Assembly: GCF_003289955.1 (NCBI RefSeq)
Contig: NZ_QLZR01000001.1
Location: 248,001-312,000 of the forward strand
Source of the DNA: Planococcus halotolerans
GTDB lineage: Bacteria; Bacillota; Bacilli; Bacillales_A; Planococcaceae
Length of the DNA stretch: 64,000 nucleotides
Reading direction: 5' to 3'
Within the stretch, counting starts at the first letter, position 1. Each line of letters starts with the position of its first letter. Below are positions 51,223 through 59,139 of this stretch, in pieces. The notes under the pieces are model-generated. The model did no database searches, had not been told where the DNA came from, and saw only the letters and a program-made list of their open reading frames with translations. The position numbers and the translations under genes are program-made.

Positions 51223-51280
51223 GCAACACTCGTTCTTAAGAACCTTCTGTTTTAAATTTTATAATTTCTTATCCATCAAA

Positions 51281-51317
51281 AAAGTAGCACAAGGCAATTT
51301 CCGCCTTGTGCTATTTT
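51281..51317. terminator. Terminator at the end of the GNAT gene
   Basis: The 10-bp stem AGCACAAGGC / GCCTTGTGCT overlaps the stop codon at 51311 and has T-rich flanks on both strands. Confidence 0.88.
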
Positions 51318-51793
51318 TCAATTCTCATACTCATAACAATCTGTTCCCCGCTTGTGCGCATGAAACGCCTGCCTGTATCTTCGAACCCAGCTTTTTCAAA
51401 AAGTCTCTTCGCCGGTTTATTCCTCGCATTCACACCAAGAACGACTTCATCAAAATCTGGAAATTCACTTCGAATAAAATCCTGCAGAGCATATATCGAA
51501 CCTGTCGCAATCCCGCGTCCCTGGAATTTCGGGTTTACAGAAAAACCTCTCAACAGTAGGGCGTTGGGATTGCTTGAGTATTTTTTCTTATCCTCTGATT
51601 CATCGAGTTCAAGAAAACCTGCGGCTTCATTTCTTGCATGAATAATTACAAGATGCTTCAAAGGGTTCTCTTTATCACGGTTAATAATATCCTGCGGCAT
51701 TCCGGAAAACTCCAGTTGCTCTGAAGGCAACTCATATTCCACAGATATTTTCGGATTGTACAAGCTGAGGGAAACTTCCTTTTTCTTGATCAT
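51311..51793 (-). CDS. GNAT family N-acetyltransferase
   Basis: The 160-aa protein has the acetyl-CoA loop FSVNPKFQGRGIATGSIYAL, the preceding strand HLVIIHARNEAAGFLEL and the C-terminal NARNKPAKRLFEKAGFEDTGRRFM. The substrate is unknown. I start at ATG 51793 after GAAGGGGCGAGAAC; longer open sequence upstream is unsupported. Confidence 0.9.
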   Translation of the reverse strand: MIKKKEVSLSLYNPKISVEYELPSEQLEFSGMPQDIINRDKENPLKHLVIIHARNEAAGFLELDESEDKKKYSSNPNALLLRGFSVNPKFQGRGIATGSIYALQDFIRSEFPDFDEVVLGVNARNKPAKRLFEKAGFEDTGRRFMRTSGEQIVMSMRIEK

Positions 51794-51839
51794 GTTCTCG
51801 CCCCTTCCATTTAACACAGTGAATGAAGACATTCACTCA

Positions 51840-52664
51840 TTAACTCTTCTCTAATGTAACGGAAACAATTTCAGGCAGATTCAAAATCCGCAAAGGAAAA
51901 CCGCTGTTACCCAGGCCCCGGCTTAGAACAAGCTGTGTATCCCTGTTCTCAAAAACCCCTTCGGTCATTCGAGGAAACCAGCCCTGGCCTGGAGCGAACA
52001 AACCGCCCATCCCTGGAATCCGGACTTGACCGCCATGCGCATGGCCGGAAAAGACGATATCAATTCCATTATCCGCATACACAGGAAGCTGTTCGGGACG
52101 GTGTGCAAGAAGCAAAGTAAAATCATCGGTCAGCGAAGCCGTATCTATTGCGTCTCTCGTGTATTCTTCATCCCGATAATACATATCCATCAAAGGATCG
52201 TGAATACCGGCAATCTGCAAGGTTTCTCCGTCCACTTCCCATTCCACGGCCTCGTTTTCAAGAAAGATGACTCCCCGTTCAATCAGAGCCGCTTTTATAT
52301 CTTCCAGTTTATTAACCGCCACTTCATGGTTGCCTGTGACAAAATAGACGTCACTCATTTCCACTAATGCATCAACAAGTACCAGAGCAGCATCCAGGTC
52401 GTACCTTTCACTGTCAATAAGGTCCCCTGTGATGAAAATAGCATCAGGCTCAGCCTTTTCGACTTTCTTGATCAATGACTTTTGGTTTCTCCCGAACATG
52501 GCGTTGTGCAAATCTGAAACCTGCACAATTTTCTTCCCATCAAAAGCAGCGGGCAAATCGTCCGAGGAAATCGTATATTCAGTAGTTTGAATCCAGTTAT
52601 TGCTTCCCCATACAAACAGCCAGATTAATGCTGCCGTGACTAAAAACACAATCAATTTCTTCAT
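51840..52664 (-). CDS. Membrane-anchored metallophosphoesterase (YkuE-like)
   Basis: The 274-aa protein has an N-terminal transmembrane segment (LIVFLVTAALIWLFVWG) and the calcineurin-type motifs VSDLH, FITGDLID, VTGNHEV, LLLAHRPE and FSGHAHGGQVRIPG. It probably hydrolyses a phosphodiester outside the membrane or at its surface; related proteins act on UDP-sugars or lipids. I use ATG 52664; a TTG three codons upstream is possible. It follows the CBS protein gene by 13 bp. Confidence 0.92.
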   Translation of the reverse strand: MKKLIVFLVTAALIWLFVWGSNNWIQTTEYTISSDDLPAAFDGKKIVQVSDLHNAMFGRNQKSLIKKVEKAEPDAIFITGDLIDSERYDLDAALVLVDALVEMSDVYFVTGNHEVAVNKLEDIKAALIERGVIFLENEAVEWEVDGETLQIAGIHDPLMDMYYRDEEYTRDAIDTASLTDDFTLLLAHRPEQLPVYADNGIDIVFSGHAHGGQVRIPGMGGLFAPGQGWFPRMTEGVFENRDTQLVLSRGLGNSGFPLRILNLPEIVSVTLEKS

Positions 52665-52677
52665 TATTATCAACCTA

Positions 52678-53382
52678 CTATTCTATTTGGATCAGATCTA
52701 TCGGTGTTATGATTCCTGTCAAAGTCTCATCTTCTTTACCATTTCGCGTTATCAGCAATGCTTCAAGTTTGTGGCCGGATAACACTGAATTCTTGAATAC
52801 TTCTTCTGCTTCGTATACTGGTGTATTTGACGCAATAAAACGGTATGTGTTCCCGTTTTTCTCATATTTCAAAATATCATCCATTGTGGTTATTTCCCGG
52901 GAAATGATTTCTTCTTCCACTGTTGCCGCCAGCCACCTCATTATGCCACTGGCTGTAAGTAACCCCATAAACTCGTCATTGTGATAAACCGGGATGTGCT
53001 TGAAATTTTTATCCCTGACCTTGCGTAATACTTCACTTAAAGTATCTTCCGCTTGGAACGTGTGCACTTTCCTTGCGAAGCTTGTCCCCACCGTCACCGG
53101 CTCAGACAGAAGTTTTTCGATATGTTCAATCAATTCAACAATTTCAGTATGGGGCTCTGCAATGGCATATTCCGTATCCGTCCGATGATGGACGATTGCA
53201 TTCCGCAAATCTCCGAATTCACGCAGCTCATCTTCATACTTCCTGATCGCTGCATGCTCTTTTTTGGAGAGTTCAATAGCCTTGAAAAAACTGAAATGGT
53301 CCTTGCGGTCAACCATCCCTTTCATTAACTTCTCAATTTTATTGAATGCTATTAGAAACCGTTCGGAATTCTGCCTATCCAT
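52678..53382 (-). CDS. CBS-pair protein with N-terminal helical domain
   Basis: The 234-aa cytoplasmic protein has a ~100-residue helical region (FLIAFNKIEKLMKGMVD, ELREFGDLRNAIVHHRTDTEYAIAEP) that resembles a HEPN-like fold by the RNAIVHHR motif. Two CBS repeats follow (TFQAEDTLSEVLRKVRDKNFKHIPVY and NTYRFIASNTPVYEAEEVF). CBS pairs bind adenosine nucleotides. The start ATG lies right after the preceding stop, with GCGGGGGC upstream. Co-transcription with the metallophosphoesterase is likely; the function is unknown. Confidence 0.85.
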   Translation of the reverse strand: MDRQNSERFLIAFNKIEKLMKGMVDRKDHFSFFKAIELSKKEHAAIRKYEDELREFGDLRNAIVHHRTDTEYAIAEPHTEIVELIEHIEKLLSEPVTVGTSFARKVHTFQAEDTLSEVLRKVRDKNFKHIPVYHNDEFMGLLTASGIMRWLAATVEEEIISREITTMDDILKYEKNGNTYRFIASNTPVYEAEEVFKNSVLSGHKLEALLITRNGKEDETLTGIITPIDLIQIE

Positions 53383-53383
53383 A

Positions 53384-53779
53384 TTAGCCCCCGCTTTCCG
53401 ATACTGCAATTTCGATTTTCAGGCGATCAGGATCTTCCATGAAAACGGCATATGTATCATTGCCCCCTGCGTACGGATGCCGATCCTGATACAGGATGCT
53501 TACACCTGATTGTCGCATTTTTTCTGTGATTGCGTCCACTTCCAGAGGCGATGATGCATGAAAAGCGATGTGGTTCAGCCCTGCCGATTTTCTATGGTAA
53601 CCCGCTTCCAGAAAATCTGCCGGTGTCTGGACGAAAACAATATAACTGGTGCCTTGTTTATAACTGAAGCCTTCCGGCCATTCCTGGAATAAAGAATAGC
53701 CGAGTAAGGAAAATAGCGTGTCATAGAACTTCCTCGACATCTCCAGATCTGATACATTCAATTCAATGTGATGAATCAT
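53384..53779 (-). CDS. VOC-family (glyoxalase/dioxygenase fold) protein
   Basis: The 131-aa protein shows the paired beta-alpha-beta-beta-beta units of the VOC superfamily: MIHHIELNVSDLEMSRKFYD, a middle GLNHIAFHASS, and the final DTYAVFMEDPDRLKIEIAVS. His and Glu positions for a metal are present. The substrate is unknown. It is the first gene of a short group with the CBS and phosphoesterase genes. Confidence 0.9.
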   Translation of the reverse strand: MIHHIELNVSDLEMSRKFYDTLFSLLGYSLFQEWPEGFSYKQGTSYIVFVQTPADFLEAGYHRKSAGLNHIAFHASSPLEVDAITEKMRQSGVSILYQDRHPYAGGNDTYAVFMEDPDRLKIEIAVSESGG

Positions 53780-53816
53780 ACTCCCACTCCCAACTTTAAT
53801 TCTTAAATATAAAGAT

Positions 53817-53854
53817 GCAAAAAATGCCGCATCTCTGAATCCAAAGCCGCGGCA
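53817..53854 (-). terminator. Terminator after the yxlG-like pseudogene
   Basis: The stem ATGCCGC / GCGGCAT is followed on the minus strand by six T residues. Confidence 0.8.
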
Positions 53855-53861
53855 TCGTACG

Positions 53862-54647
53862 TTACACTTTTGTTGATGCAGCTTTTTTGGCGGAAATAAA
53901 AATCCCTATAACGAGCAGCAGCATAATCAATATGAAAGTCAGGCTCACTGACCACCAGAAATCGCTCATATCCGGCCCATTTTCAAACCAGGCTGCAGCA
54001 TAGACAGGAAGTTTCAACGGAGAAATTGGCCAATAAGTGCCAAGCAGGCCATCCACCAGCTGGCTGATGAAAATAATCGCAAGTGACACCGCGGCAGCAA
54101 GTCCCGCATTCGGCATTAATGCACTGGCAACAAGTACGATTGAAATCACAAGCAGAATTCAAAGGCTATAAGTGAGGCCAAATCGCATAAGATTCATAAA
54201 GTCTATACTGCCGAACAGGAGGTATGTATAATAATAGCCTGCCAAAAATCCAAGCCATACACTCAGCAGGGCAATTACCTGGGCCATCACCCATTTACTC
54301 ATAAAATATGCTCGAAAGGACAATGGACGGGCATACAGTAACGTCGCAGTTCCGCTTTTCCGCTCTCCTGCAATGGTCCCCATATAAGCCAGTGTAAAAA
54401 TCAGGAGGCCAAGGAGCTGATACTGCCCCATTATAGCAGCCATCACCAGCTCAGGTTCCGGAACCGGAAATTCCAAAACGGTGCCTTCCGGCAAATTCCC
54501 TACTGAATCCAGGATTTGGGGCAAAAAATAATTGCTGACAGGCTCCATAATCCCTAAAAGTATGAACACTGCCGGAATCCAGAATAATTTATAATTCCTG
54601 AGGTTTTCACGCCATTCTTTTTTCAGCATTACACCAAATTGATTCAT
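53862..54647 (-). pseudogene. ABC transporter permease (YxlG-like) interrupted by an in-frame TGA
   Basis: The single frame 53862-54647 encodes a ~260-aa ABC-2 type permease but is broken by one TGA at 54159-54161. The codons before read GLTYSL and those after ILLVISIVLVASALM, so the frame is uninterrupted apart from that codon. The N-terminal 162 residues carry several membrane segments and GTIAGERKSGTATLLYARPLS; the remaining part has two or three more helices. It overlaps the ATPase gene by 4 bp. CGA or TGG to TGA, a sequencing error, or readthrough could explain it. Confidence 0.85.
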
Positions 54648-55525
54648 TTTTTACCCGCCACCTTCAGGAATATTTCTTCCAGCGAAGCACTCTGTTTATC
54701 GATTCCGGCAATTCCGCTTTCTTCTTTTGCCAAAACTGCCATTACCTGCTGCATCGAAGGGCCCTCATAAGATATGGGGAGGGCAATGACATTCCTGTCC
54801 CTTTGCATCGGCCAGAGCTTGCGGCTTTCGAACAGCACCGCTGCCTGTTCCGTTTCAAAAAGCAAGCGGATCTGAGGTTCCGCATAACGGCTCTTCACCT
54901 CTGAAAGCGAACCTTGCTCAACAAGTTTACCTTCTTTCAGGAATAGCAATTGATCTGTCATTTCTTCCGCATCATTCAAAATATGCGTCGAGTAAAGAAT
55001 GGTCGCATCCTGCTGCAGCGATTTCAACAGGTCCATTATTTCACGGCGCCCGGTTGGATCCAGTGCAGAGACCGGTTCATCCAGCAGTAATAATTTGGGC
55101 TGATGTACAATGGCCTGCGCCAATCCAAGTCTCTGCCTCATTCCGCCTGAAAAAGTTCCCGTCTTTTTATTGACCGCCGAACCAAGCCCTACGAATTCCA
55201 GAGTCCTTATCGATTGCTGCCGAACCTTTTTTCCATCCACCCCGCTGATTTGCGCTGCCATTTCCGTGAATTCCAAGGCACTCAGCCATGGAAAAAATTG
55301 TGGATACTGCGGCAAAAAACCGATGCCCGATTTGAAATCCCTGTGAATCGAACCTTCTGATTCCTTCAATAGTCCTGCAATCATCGACAATGTCGTCGTT
55401 TTTCCGGAACCATTCGGTCCGATCAAGGCAGTAGCCGTCCTTTCTTCCAACGTAAAGGAAACATGGTCTACTGCCAATGTGCCATTATAGGATTTTGTCA
55501 GCTCTTTCACTTCCAGCAAGCTCAA
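54644..55525 (-). CDS. ABC transporter ATP-binding protein (YxlF-like)
   Basis: The 293-aa ATPase has Walker A ALIGPNGSGKTTTL, the signature TFSGGMRQRLGLAQ, Walker B LLLLDEPVSALDPTG and the H-loop STHILNDAEE. I start at TTG 55525 after GGGAGGCGG; this TTG overlaps the stop of the preceding gene (TTGA). The order PLDc_N protein, ATPase, permease matches yxlE-yxlF-yxlG of the B. subtilis sigY operon. With the permease interrupted, the ATPase may be non-functional unless the stop is suppressed. Confidence 0.92.
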   Translation of the reverse strand: MSLLEVKELTKSYNGTLAVDHVSFTLEERTATALIGPNGSGKTTTLSMIAGLLKESEGSIHRDFKSGIGFLPQYPQFFPWLSALEFTEMAAQISGVDGKKVRQQSIRTLEFVGLGSAVNKKTGTFSGGMRQRLGLAQAIVHQPKLLLLDEPVSALDPTGRREIMDLLKSLQQDATILYSTHILNDAEEMTDQLLFLKEGKLVEQGSLSEVKSRYAEPQIRLLFETEQAAVLFESRKLWPMQRDRNVIALPISYEGPSMQQVMAVLAKEESGIAGIDKQSASLEEIFLKVAGKK

Positions 55526-55716
55526 TAGTTCCGCCTCCCAATGACAAAGTATAAAATTGGACCGATGATGTTCACTACGACAATGATTACTCCCCACATC
55601 CATTTCGGGCCATTTGTAACTGGAATCTTTATCAAATCGATTAATGCAAAAATCATTAACCCCAATTGGATGATGAGCACTGGCAGCAACAGTAATAATA
55701 GCTTCGACTCTTCCAT
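55522..55716 (-). CDS. PLDc_N-domain membrane protein (YxlE-like)
   Basis: The 64-aa protein has two transmembrane helices and the PLDc_N pattern LIDLIKIPVTNGPKWMWGVIIVVVNIIGPILYFVIGRRNY in its second half. I start at ATG 55716 (MEESKLLLLL) after AAAAGGGGATACTAA. In B. subtilis YxlE is a negative regulator of SigY. No sigY or yxlC/D homologue lies next to it here. Confidence 0.9.
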   Translation of the reverse strand: MEESKLLLLLLPVLIIQLGLMIFALIDLIKIPVTNGPKWMWGVIIVVVNIIGPILYFVIGRRNY

Positions 55717-55837
55717 TTTAGTATCCCCTTTTGCTGTGTTTTCAAATTGCTTCTTAGTACTAATATAGAACAACGTACTCCTTATAGCTATATCATCCAA
55801 ATTAATCGCTCACATTCCAATACTTGCTGGATAACGA

Positions 55838-55876
55838 TAAAAACAGTCCACACTTGTAATCTGCGGACTGTTTTAA
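55838..55876 (-). terminator. Terminator after msrA
   Basis: The stem AAACAGTCC / GGACTGTTT is followed by a T-rich tract on the minus strand, six bases after the stop at 55882. Confidence 0.85.
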
Positions 55877-55881
55877 GGAGA

Positions 55882-56562
55882 TCACCATTTAATTGTCTCG
55901 AGTTTATTGAGCAGGACTTCTTTATCCTCTTCTTCAATATCCCATGATGCAATTTCGCTTTTCAATAAATGTAATTTCCCGTACCCTTTGACAAACCCGT
56001 TCAATCTCGCTGCAAAGGTCGAGTCGATAAGCAGTTCAGGTTTTGGAAAGAGTTCCTGCAATTGCTCCAGCGTATTAGGATACCGCTTCAAATAGTATTT
56101 CTGATGCCGTTCATCCGCCAGCGTAAAATTTTCATATCCAGCAACTTCAGTTTCAATCGCTTCTCCCAGGTTTTTTTCCATATCCTTCCGAACTTTCTTA
56201 ATTGCTTCCTTTTGCTGTTCCCCGTGATAACGGAGCATCGATATATACTGGCGTCCTTTATAATTTCCGCGGTTCGGATAATGATTCTGCCAAAACTTCC
56301 TGAGGATATCTTCGTAGCTGATAATGGCTGGGTCAAAATCAATCTCGACTGTTTCAGTGTGGTCTCCCATATGCCGGTAAGTCGGTTTCGGAGATGTGCC
56401 TCCCGCAAAGCCTACCCTTGTTCTTAAAACGCCGGCCATACTTCCGAACATTGCTTCCGGCCCCCAGAAACAACCCATGCCGAAAGTAGCAGTTTCTACT
56501 ACAGAAGCTTGAGGATTAAACTTTTTGATCATGTCTTCAACAGTCTGATAACCTTGGAACAT
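55882..56562 (-). CDS. msrA: Peptide-methionine (S)-S-oxide reductase
   Basis: The 226-aa protein has the catalytic Cys31 in ATFGMGCFWGPEAMFG, plus the family segments VGFAGGTSPKPTYRHMGDHTE, NRGNYKGRQYISML and HQKYYLKRYP. It repairs methionine-S-sulfoxide using thioredoxin. The C-terminus is extended by about 45 residues beyond the core (LFPKPELLIDSTFAARLNGFVKGYGKL...), and no MsrB domain is present. The start ATG 56562 follows AAGGAGTGGTGAAT. It is monocistronic. Confidence 0.95.
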   Translation of the reverse strand: MFQGYQTVEDMIKKFNPQASVVETATFGMGCFWGPEAMFGSMAGVLRTRVGFAGGTSPKPTYRHMGDHTETVEIDFDPAIISYEDILRKFWQNHYPNRGNYKGRQYISMLRYHGEQQKEAIKKVRKDMEKNLGEAIETEVAGYENFTLADERHQKYYLKRYPNTLEQLQELFPKPELLIDSTFAARLNGFVKGYGKLHLLKSEIASWDIEEEDKEVLLNKLETIKW

Positions 56563-56692
56563 ATTCACCACTCCTTGTATATTTTATTCCCCAAATATAA
56601 TGACTTAAGCGGCCGAATTTAAGAAAAGGCACATACAATCAATGAAAAGAGACATTACAGGACAAGACCCAAGGCTTTTTATAAAATGGACA

Positions 56693-57061
56693 TATATAAG
56701 TTGAATGAATGTGTTGTAATAATCGATATTCCGCAAAACAGCTGCGAAGACTTGAACGAAGCTTGCCAGGTCAAGTCTTTGCGACGAAGCAGCGAAGCGA
56801 TGCAGGAGCACAATGTTTTTACCGGGGGCTCCCCAAGGCGTCTTCGCTGTTTTGCTCCATATCTCTAGAGATTTCTCTAGCGCCGGCGCGGCTCAGGACT
56901 GGGCGGAGCAATAAGACGAGTGGTCTTCTCGGCTTATTGTGGGAGGCAAGGAGCGCTTTAGCGCCTCCTTTGCGACGAGCTGTGCGCAGGAGCATAATCT
57001 TTGCACTGTCCAAAGCGCCGAAGCGTTATATAAAAGGTAATTCTTTTGTTCAACTTATATA
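56693..57061. mobile_element. MITE-like element, copy 2 (369 bp)
   Basis: Perfect 13-bp terminal inverted repeats, TATATAAGTTGAA (56693-56705) and TTCAACTTATATA (57049-57061), bound a non-coding interior that matches the element at 11665-12161 block by block. It contains ATTCCGCAAAACAGCTGCGAAGAC, TTTGCGACGAAGCAGCGAAGCGATGCAG, GCTCCATATCTCTAGAGA and GGCTTATTGTGGGAGGCAAGG. No transposase gene is present. The gap 56563-57116 holds only this element and short flanks. Confidence 0.82.
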
Positions 57062-57116
57062 ATAAATATTTTTTCATAACAGACTGCTACTTCTAAAAAG
57101 AAAGCGGGTGTTGAAC

Positions 57117-57698
57117 ATGAAAAATAAAGAACAGGAAATCAGAACATATTTCCACAAGCTGGACAGAAGTTTTTTCATGGACAGCTTCAAGGAAATGGCT
57201 TCCTTCGATGAAGCAGTCCCGATTGGACACGAACAAACTATATCTCAGCCTTCACTGGTTCTCGAAATGACTTTGGCCCTTGACCTTGAAACCGATTCAA
57301 AAGTATTGGAAATAGGTACAGGATCCGGATTCCAAACCGCTTTATTGGCTGAGTTCGCTGCACAGGTCTATACCGTCGAACGCATCGAAGAACTGCATCA
57401 CCGTGCAAAAGACCGCCTTGGTGAATTGGGCTTCGGCAATATTTCCTTTAAGCTCGATGACGGCAGTATGGGGTGGGAAGAAAACGCGCCTTACAACCGG
57501 ATCATGGTGACCGCTGCGGCTTCAGTAATTCCAAACGAATTGCTGGACCAATTGGCTGCCGGCGGGAAAATGATCATCCCGGTCGGTTCTTCCTTCAGCC
57601 AGGAACTTCGGCTGGTAGAAAAAGATGAGAACGGCAAAATCCATTCCACTTTGCTGAACCACGTCCGCTTTGTGCCTTTAAAGGGGAAGTATGAGTAG
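57117..57698 (+). CDS. Protein-L-isoaspartate O-methyltransferase-like SAM methyltransferase
   Basis: The 193-aa protein has the PCMT layout: GHEQTISQPSLVLEMTLAL (N-terminal substrate loop), SAM motif VLEIGTGSGFQTALLAEF, YTVERIEELHHRA, and GGKMIIPVGSSFSQELRLVEK near the C-terminus. Such enzymes repair isoaspartyl residues in aged proteins. I start at ATG 57117 (MKNKEQEIR); an upstream GTG at 57108 is less favoured. It is monocistronic. Confidence 0.9.
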   Translation: MKNKEQEIRTYFHKLDRSFFMDSFKEMASFDEAVPIGHEQTISQPSLVLEMTLALDLETDSKVLEIGTGSGFQTALLAEFAAQVYTVERIEELHHRAKDRLGELGFGNISFKLDDGSMGWEENAPYNRIMVTAAASVIPNELLDQLAAGGKMIIPVGSSFSQELRLVEKDENGKIHSTLLNHVRFVPLKGKYE

Positions 57699-57702
57699 AA
57701 AC

Positions 57703-57860
57703 GAAAAGCGACAGTGAAGAGATGACCCAAATTCCATTTGGGGCATTTCTTTGCGACGAAGCAGCGAAGCGATGCAGGAGCACGGTAGTTGGCTTATGAC
57801 CCGAAGATCTGGGCCACTGGAGTCTGAACACCAAGAAAAGCGGAAACGCCCGTTAATCCC
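57703..57860 (+). repeat. Family A intergenic repeat, copy 6 (degenerate)
   Basis: Starts GAAAAGCGACAGTGAAGAG, has an inner module TTTGCGACGAAGCAGCGAAGCGATGCAGGAGCAC identical to part of MITE copy 2 (in two shorter blocks), continues with GGCTTATGACCCGAAGATCTGGGCC and ends ACTGGAGTCTGAACACC before another GAAAAGCGGAAACGCCCGTTAA start. Confidence 0.7.
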
Positions 57861-57884
57861 CGACAAACGTAAAACATCGAAAAA

Positions 57885-57938
57885 AATTAAAAAGCTGCGC
57901 TCCCCCCTTCTTTCACAGGAACTGGAGCGCAGCTTTTA
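57885..57938 (-). terminator. Terminator after the DUF2243 gene
   Basis: The 13-bp perfect stem AAAGCTGCGCTCC / GGAGCGCAGCTTT has a T-rich tail on the minus strand. Confidence 0.88.
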
Positions 57939-57974
57939 AGTATCTTCAGCTATCGACTGTATTGCACAAAACGG

Positions 57975-58469
57975 TTATTTTCGGTGATTTTCTTTTTTAG
58001 TCTGAAGTACCATCAACAAGCCCGTCAGCAGAAAAAGTCCTCCACTAACATACCAGGCAATATCGTATGGCAGAATATCCATATCGTACCTAATTTGATG
58101 GAATCCAAATACTTTATGGACAATAAATCCGTCAAAAAGCAAGTATATGCCTGAACCCATTAAAGCGGATCCTACCCATCTTTTCGGCCATAAAGCTTTT
58201 CGTCTGCGGAGCCCGGAGAGAAGAAACAATCCGGCAACAGTGACAATCCAGGAAAATAAGTTCTGCAAACCATCTGAAAAAATTCCGGTTTCTTTATTGG
58301 AAAGATCGTAAAAATGATTCCATTGGAGTATTTGATGAAAAACAGTCCCTGTCCCGAATGCCATAATCCCAATTCCAAAAAGAAGGCCTGACCAAAAATT
58401 GCGGGCAGCAAAGACTGCCCGATTTCTTATATTCCCATAAGCAGTCGTCTTATCCGAATTGGTTACCAT
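57975..58469 (-). CDS. DUF2243 membrane protein
   Basis: The 164-aa protein has four transmembrane helices and the family motifs GTGTVFHQILQWNHFYDLS, DGLQNLFSWIVTVAG, GSGIYLLFDGFIVHKVFGFHQIRY and WYVSGGLFLLTGL, with conserved His residues in the membrane region (possible metal or haem ligands). Function unknown. The start follows CGGAGGAGGATGGG. It is monocistronic. Confidence 0.9.
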   Translation of the reverse strand: MVTNSDKTTAYGNIRNRAVFAARNFWSGLLFGIGIMAFGTGTVFHQILQWNHFYDLSNKETGIFSDGLQNLFSWIVTVAGLFLLSGLRRRKALWPKRWVGSALMGSGIYLLFDGFIVHKVFGFHQIRYDMDILPYDIAWYVSGGLFLLTGLLMVLQTKKENHRK

Positions 58470-58700
58470 CCCATCCTCCTCCGAAAACTATCACTTTTAC
58501 TTAGAAAATAAATTTGTTTTGCTGTTATTGGAGCAATGTGAAAAACTCACTATTTATGGACTAATGAATAATTTCCCATCAGAATGCCATATAAAATTTC
58601 AAATTCAAATGGCTTATATTTTTTGGAACCTATTAGGATAAAATACCCTTATTCCACACAGTTAAACAAGAAAATACCAATAATCAATATTTGTTATCAT

Positions 58701-58892
58701 TCACATGATCAACTGAGGAGTTTGACAGTGTGAGCATATAGCAAAGCCCTCTTTCAATTCCAGCTCTTTTATATATTCTTCAACTGCTGTAAACTCACGC
58801 TCTTCTACTGGAGTATCCAAAAAGCCGCATTTATCTCCGGCAAACCGTTGATCATGTATTTTTTTATTTTTATGGTCTATAAAGTATGTAAT
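58701..58892 (-). CDS. Small protein, 63 aa, with probable ATT start
   Basis: The protein body ITYFIDHKNKKIHDQRFAGD, then CGFLDTPVEEREFTAVEEYIKEL and ICSHCQTPQ, looks real, with possible zinc-binding cysteines. No ATG, GTG or TTG fits the start. A strong Rho-independent terminator lies at 58927-58963, inside the only longer open frame, so the upstream ATG at 58991 is unlikely. AAGGGAG at 58901-58907 sits eight bases before ATT 58892, which I propose as the start. Confidence in the exact start is low. Confidence 0.55.
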   Translation of the reverse strand: MTYFIDHKNKKIHDQRFAGDKCGFLDTPVEEREFTAVEEYIKELELKEGFAICSHCQTPQLIM

Positions 58893-58920
58893 ATGTAGGA
58901 CTCCCTTCTTTTCCTGAAAT

Positions 58921-58963
58921 AGAAAAAGCCGAAAAGAACCCGATTTACGGGCTCTTTTCGGCT
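58921..58963 (-). terminator. Terminator in front of the 63-aa protein gene
   Basis: A 16-nt stem (AGCCGAAAAGAGCCCG / CGGGTTCTTTTCGGCT) with loop TAAAT is followed on the minus strand by TTTTTC. It either ends the upstream transcript or acts as an attenuator of the small gene that starts just after it. Confidence 0.85.
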
Positions 58964-59139
58964 CTGTTTTCAGCACTGTTGTCTGAAACATTTGACCAAA
59001 TATAAATTGTCTTTTACGTTAAATCAGGACTTGGTCCCCTGTTAATGTTCATACTCAATCATATAATGGAAATACTATTTGTTTTCCAGGTACATTCATC
59101 TTACTAAATTTACATACACCCGTAAAGAAAGACGGATTT

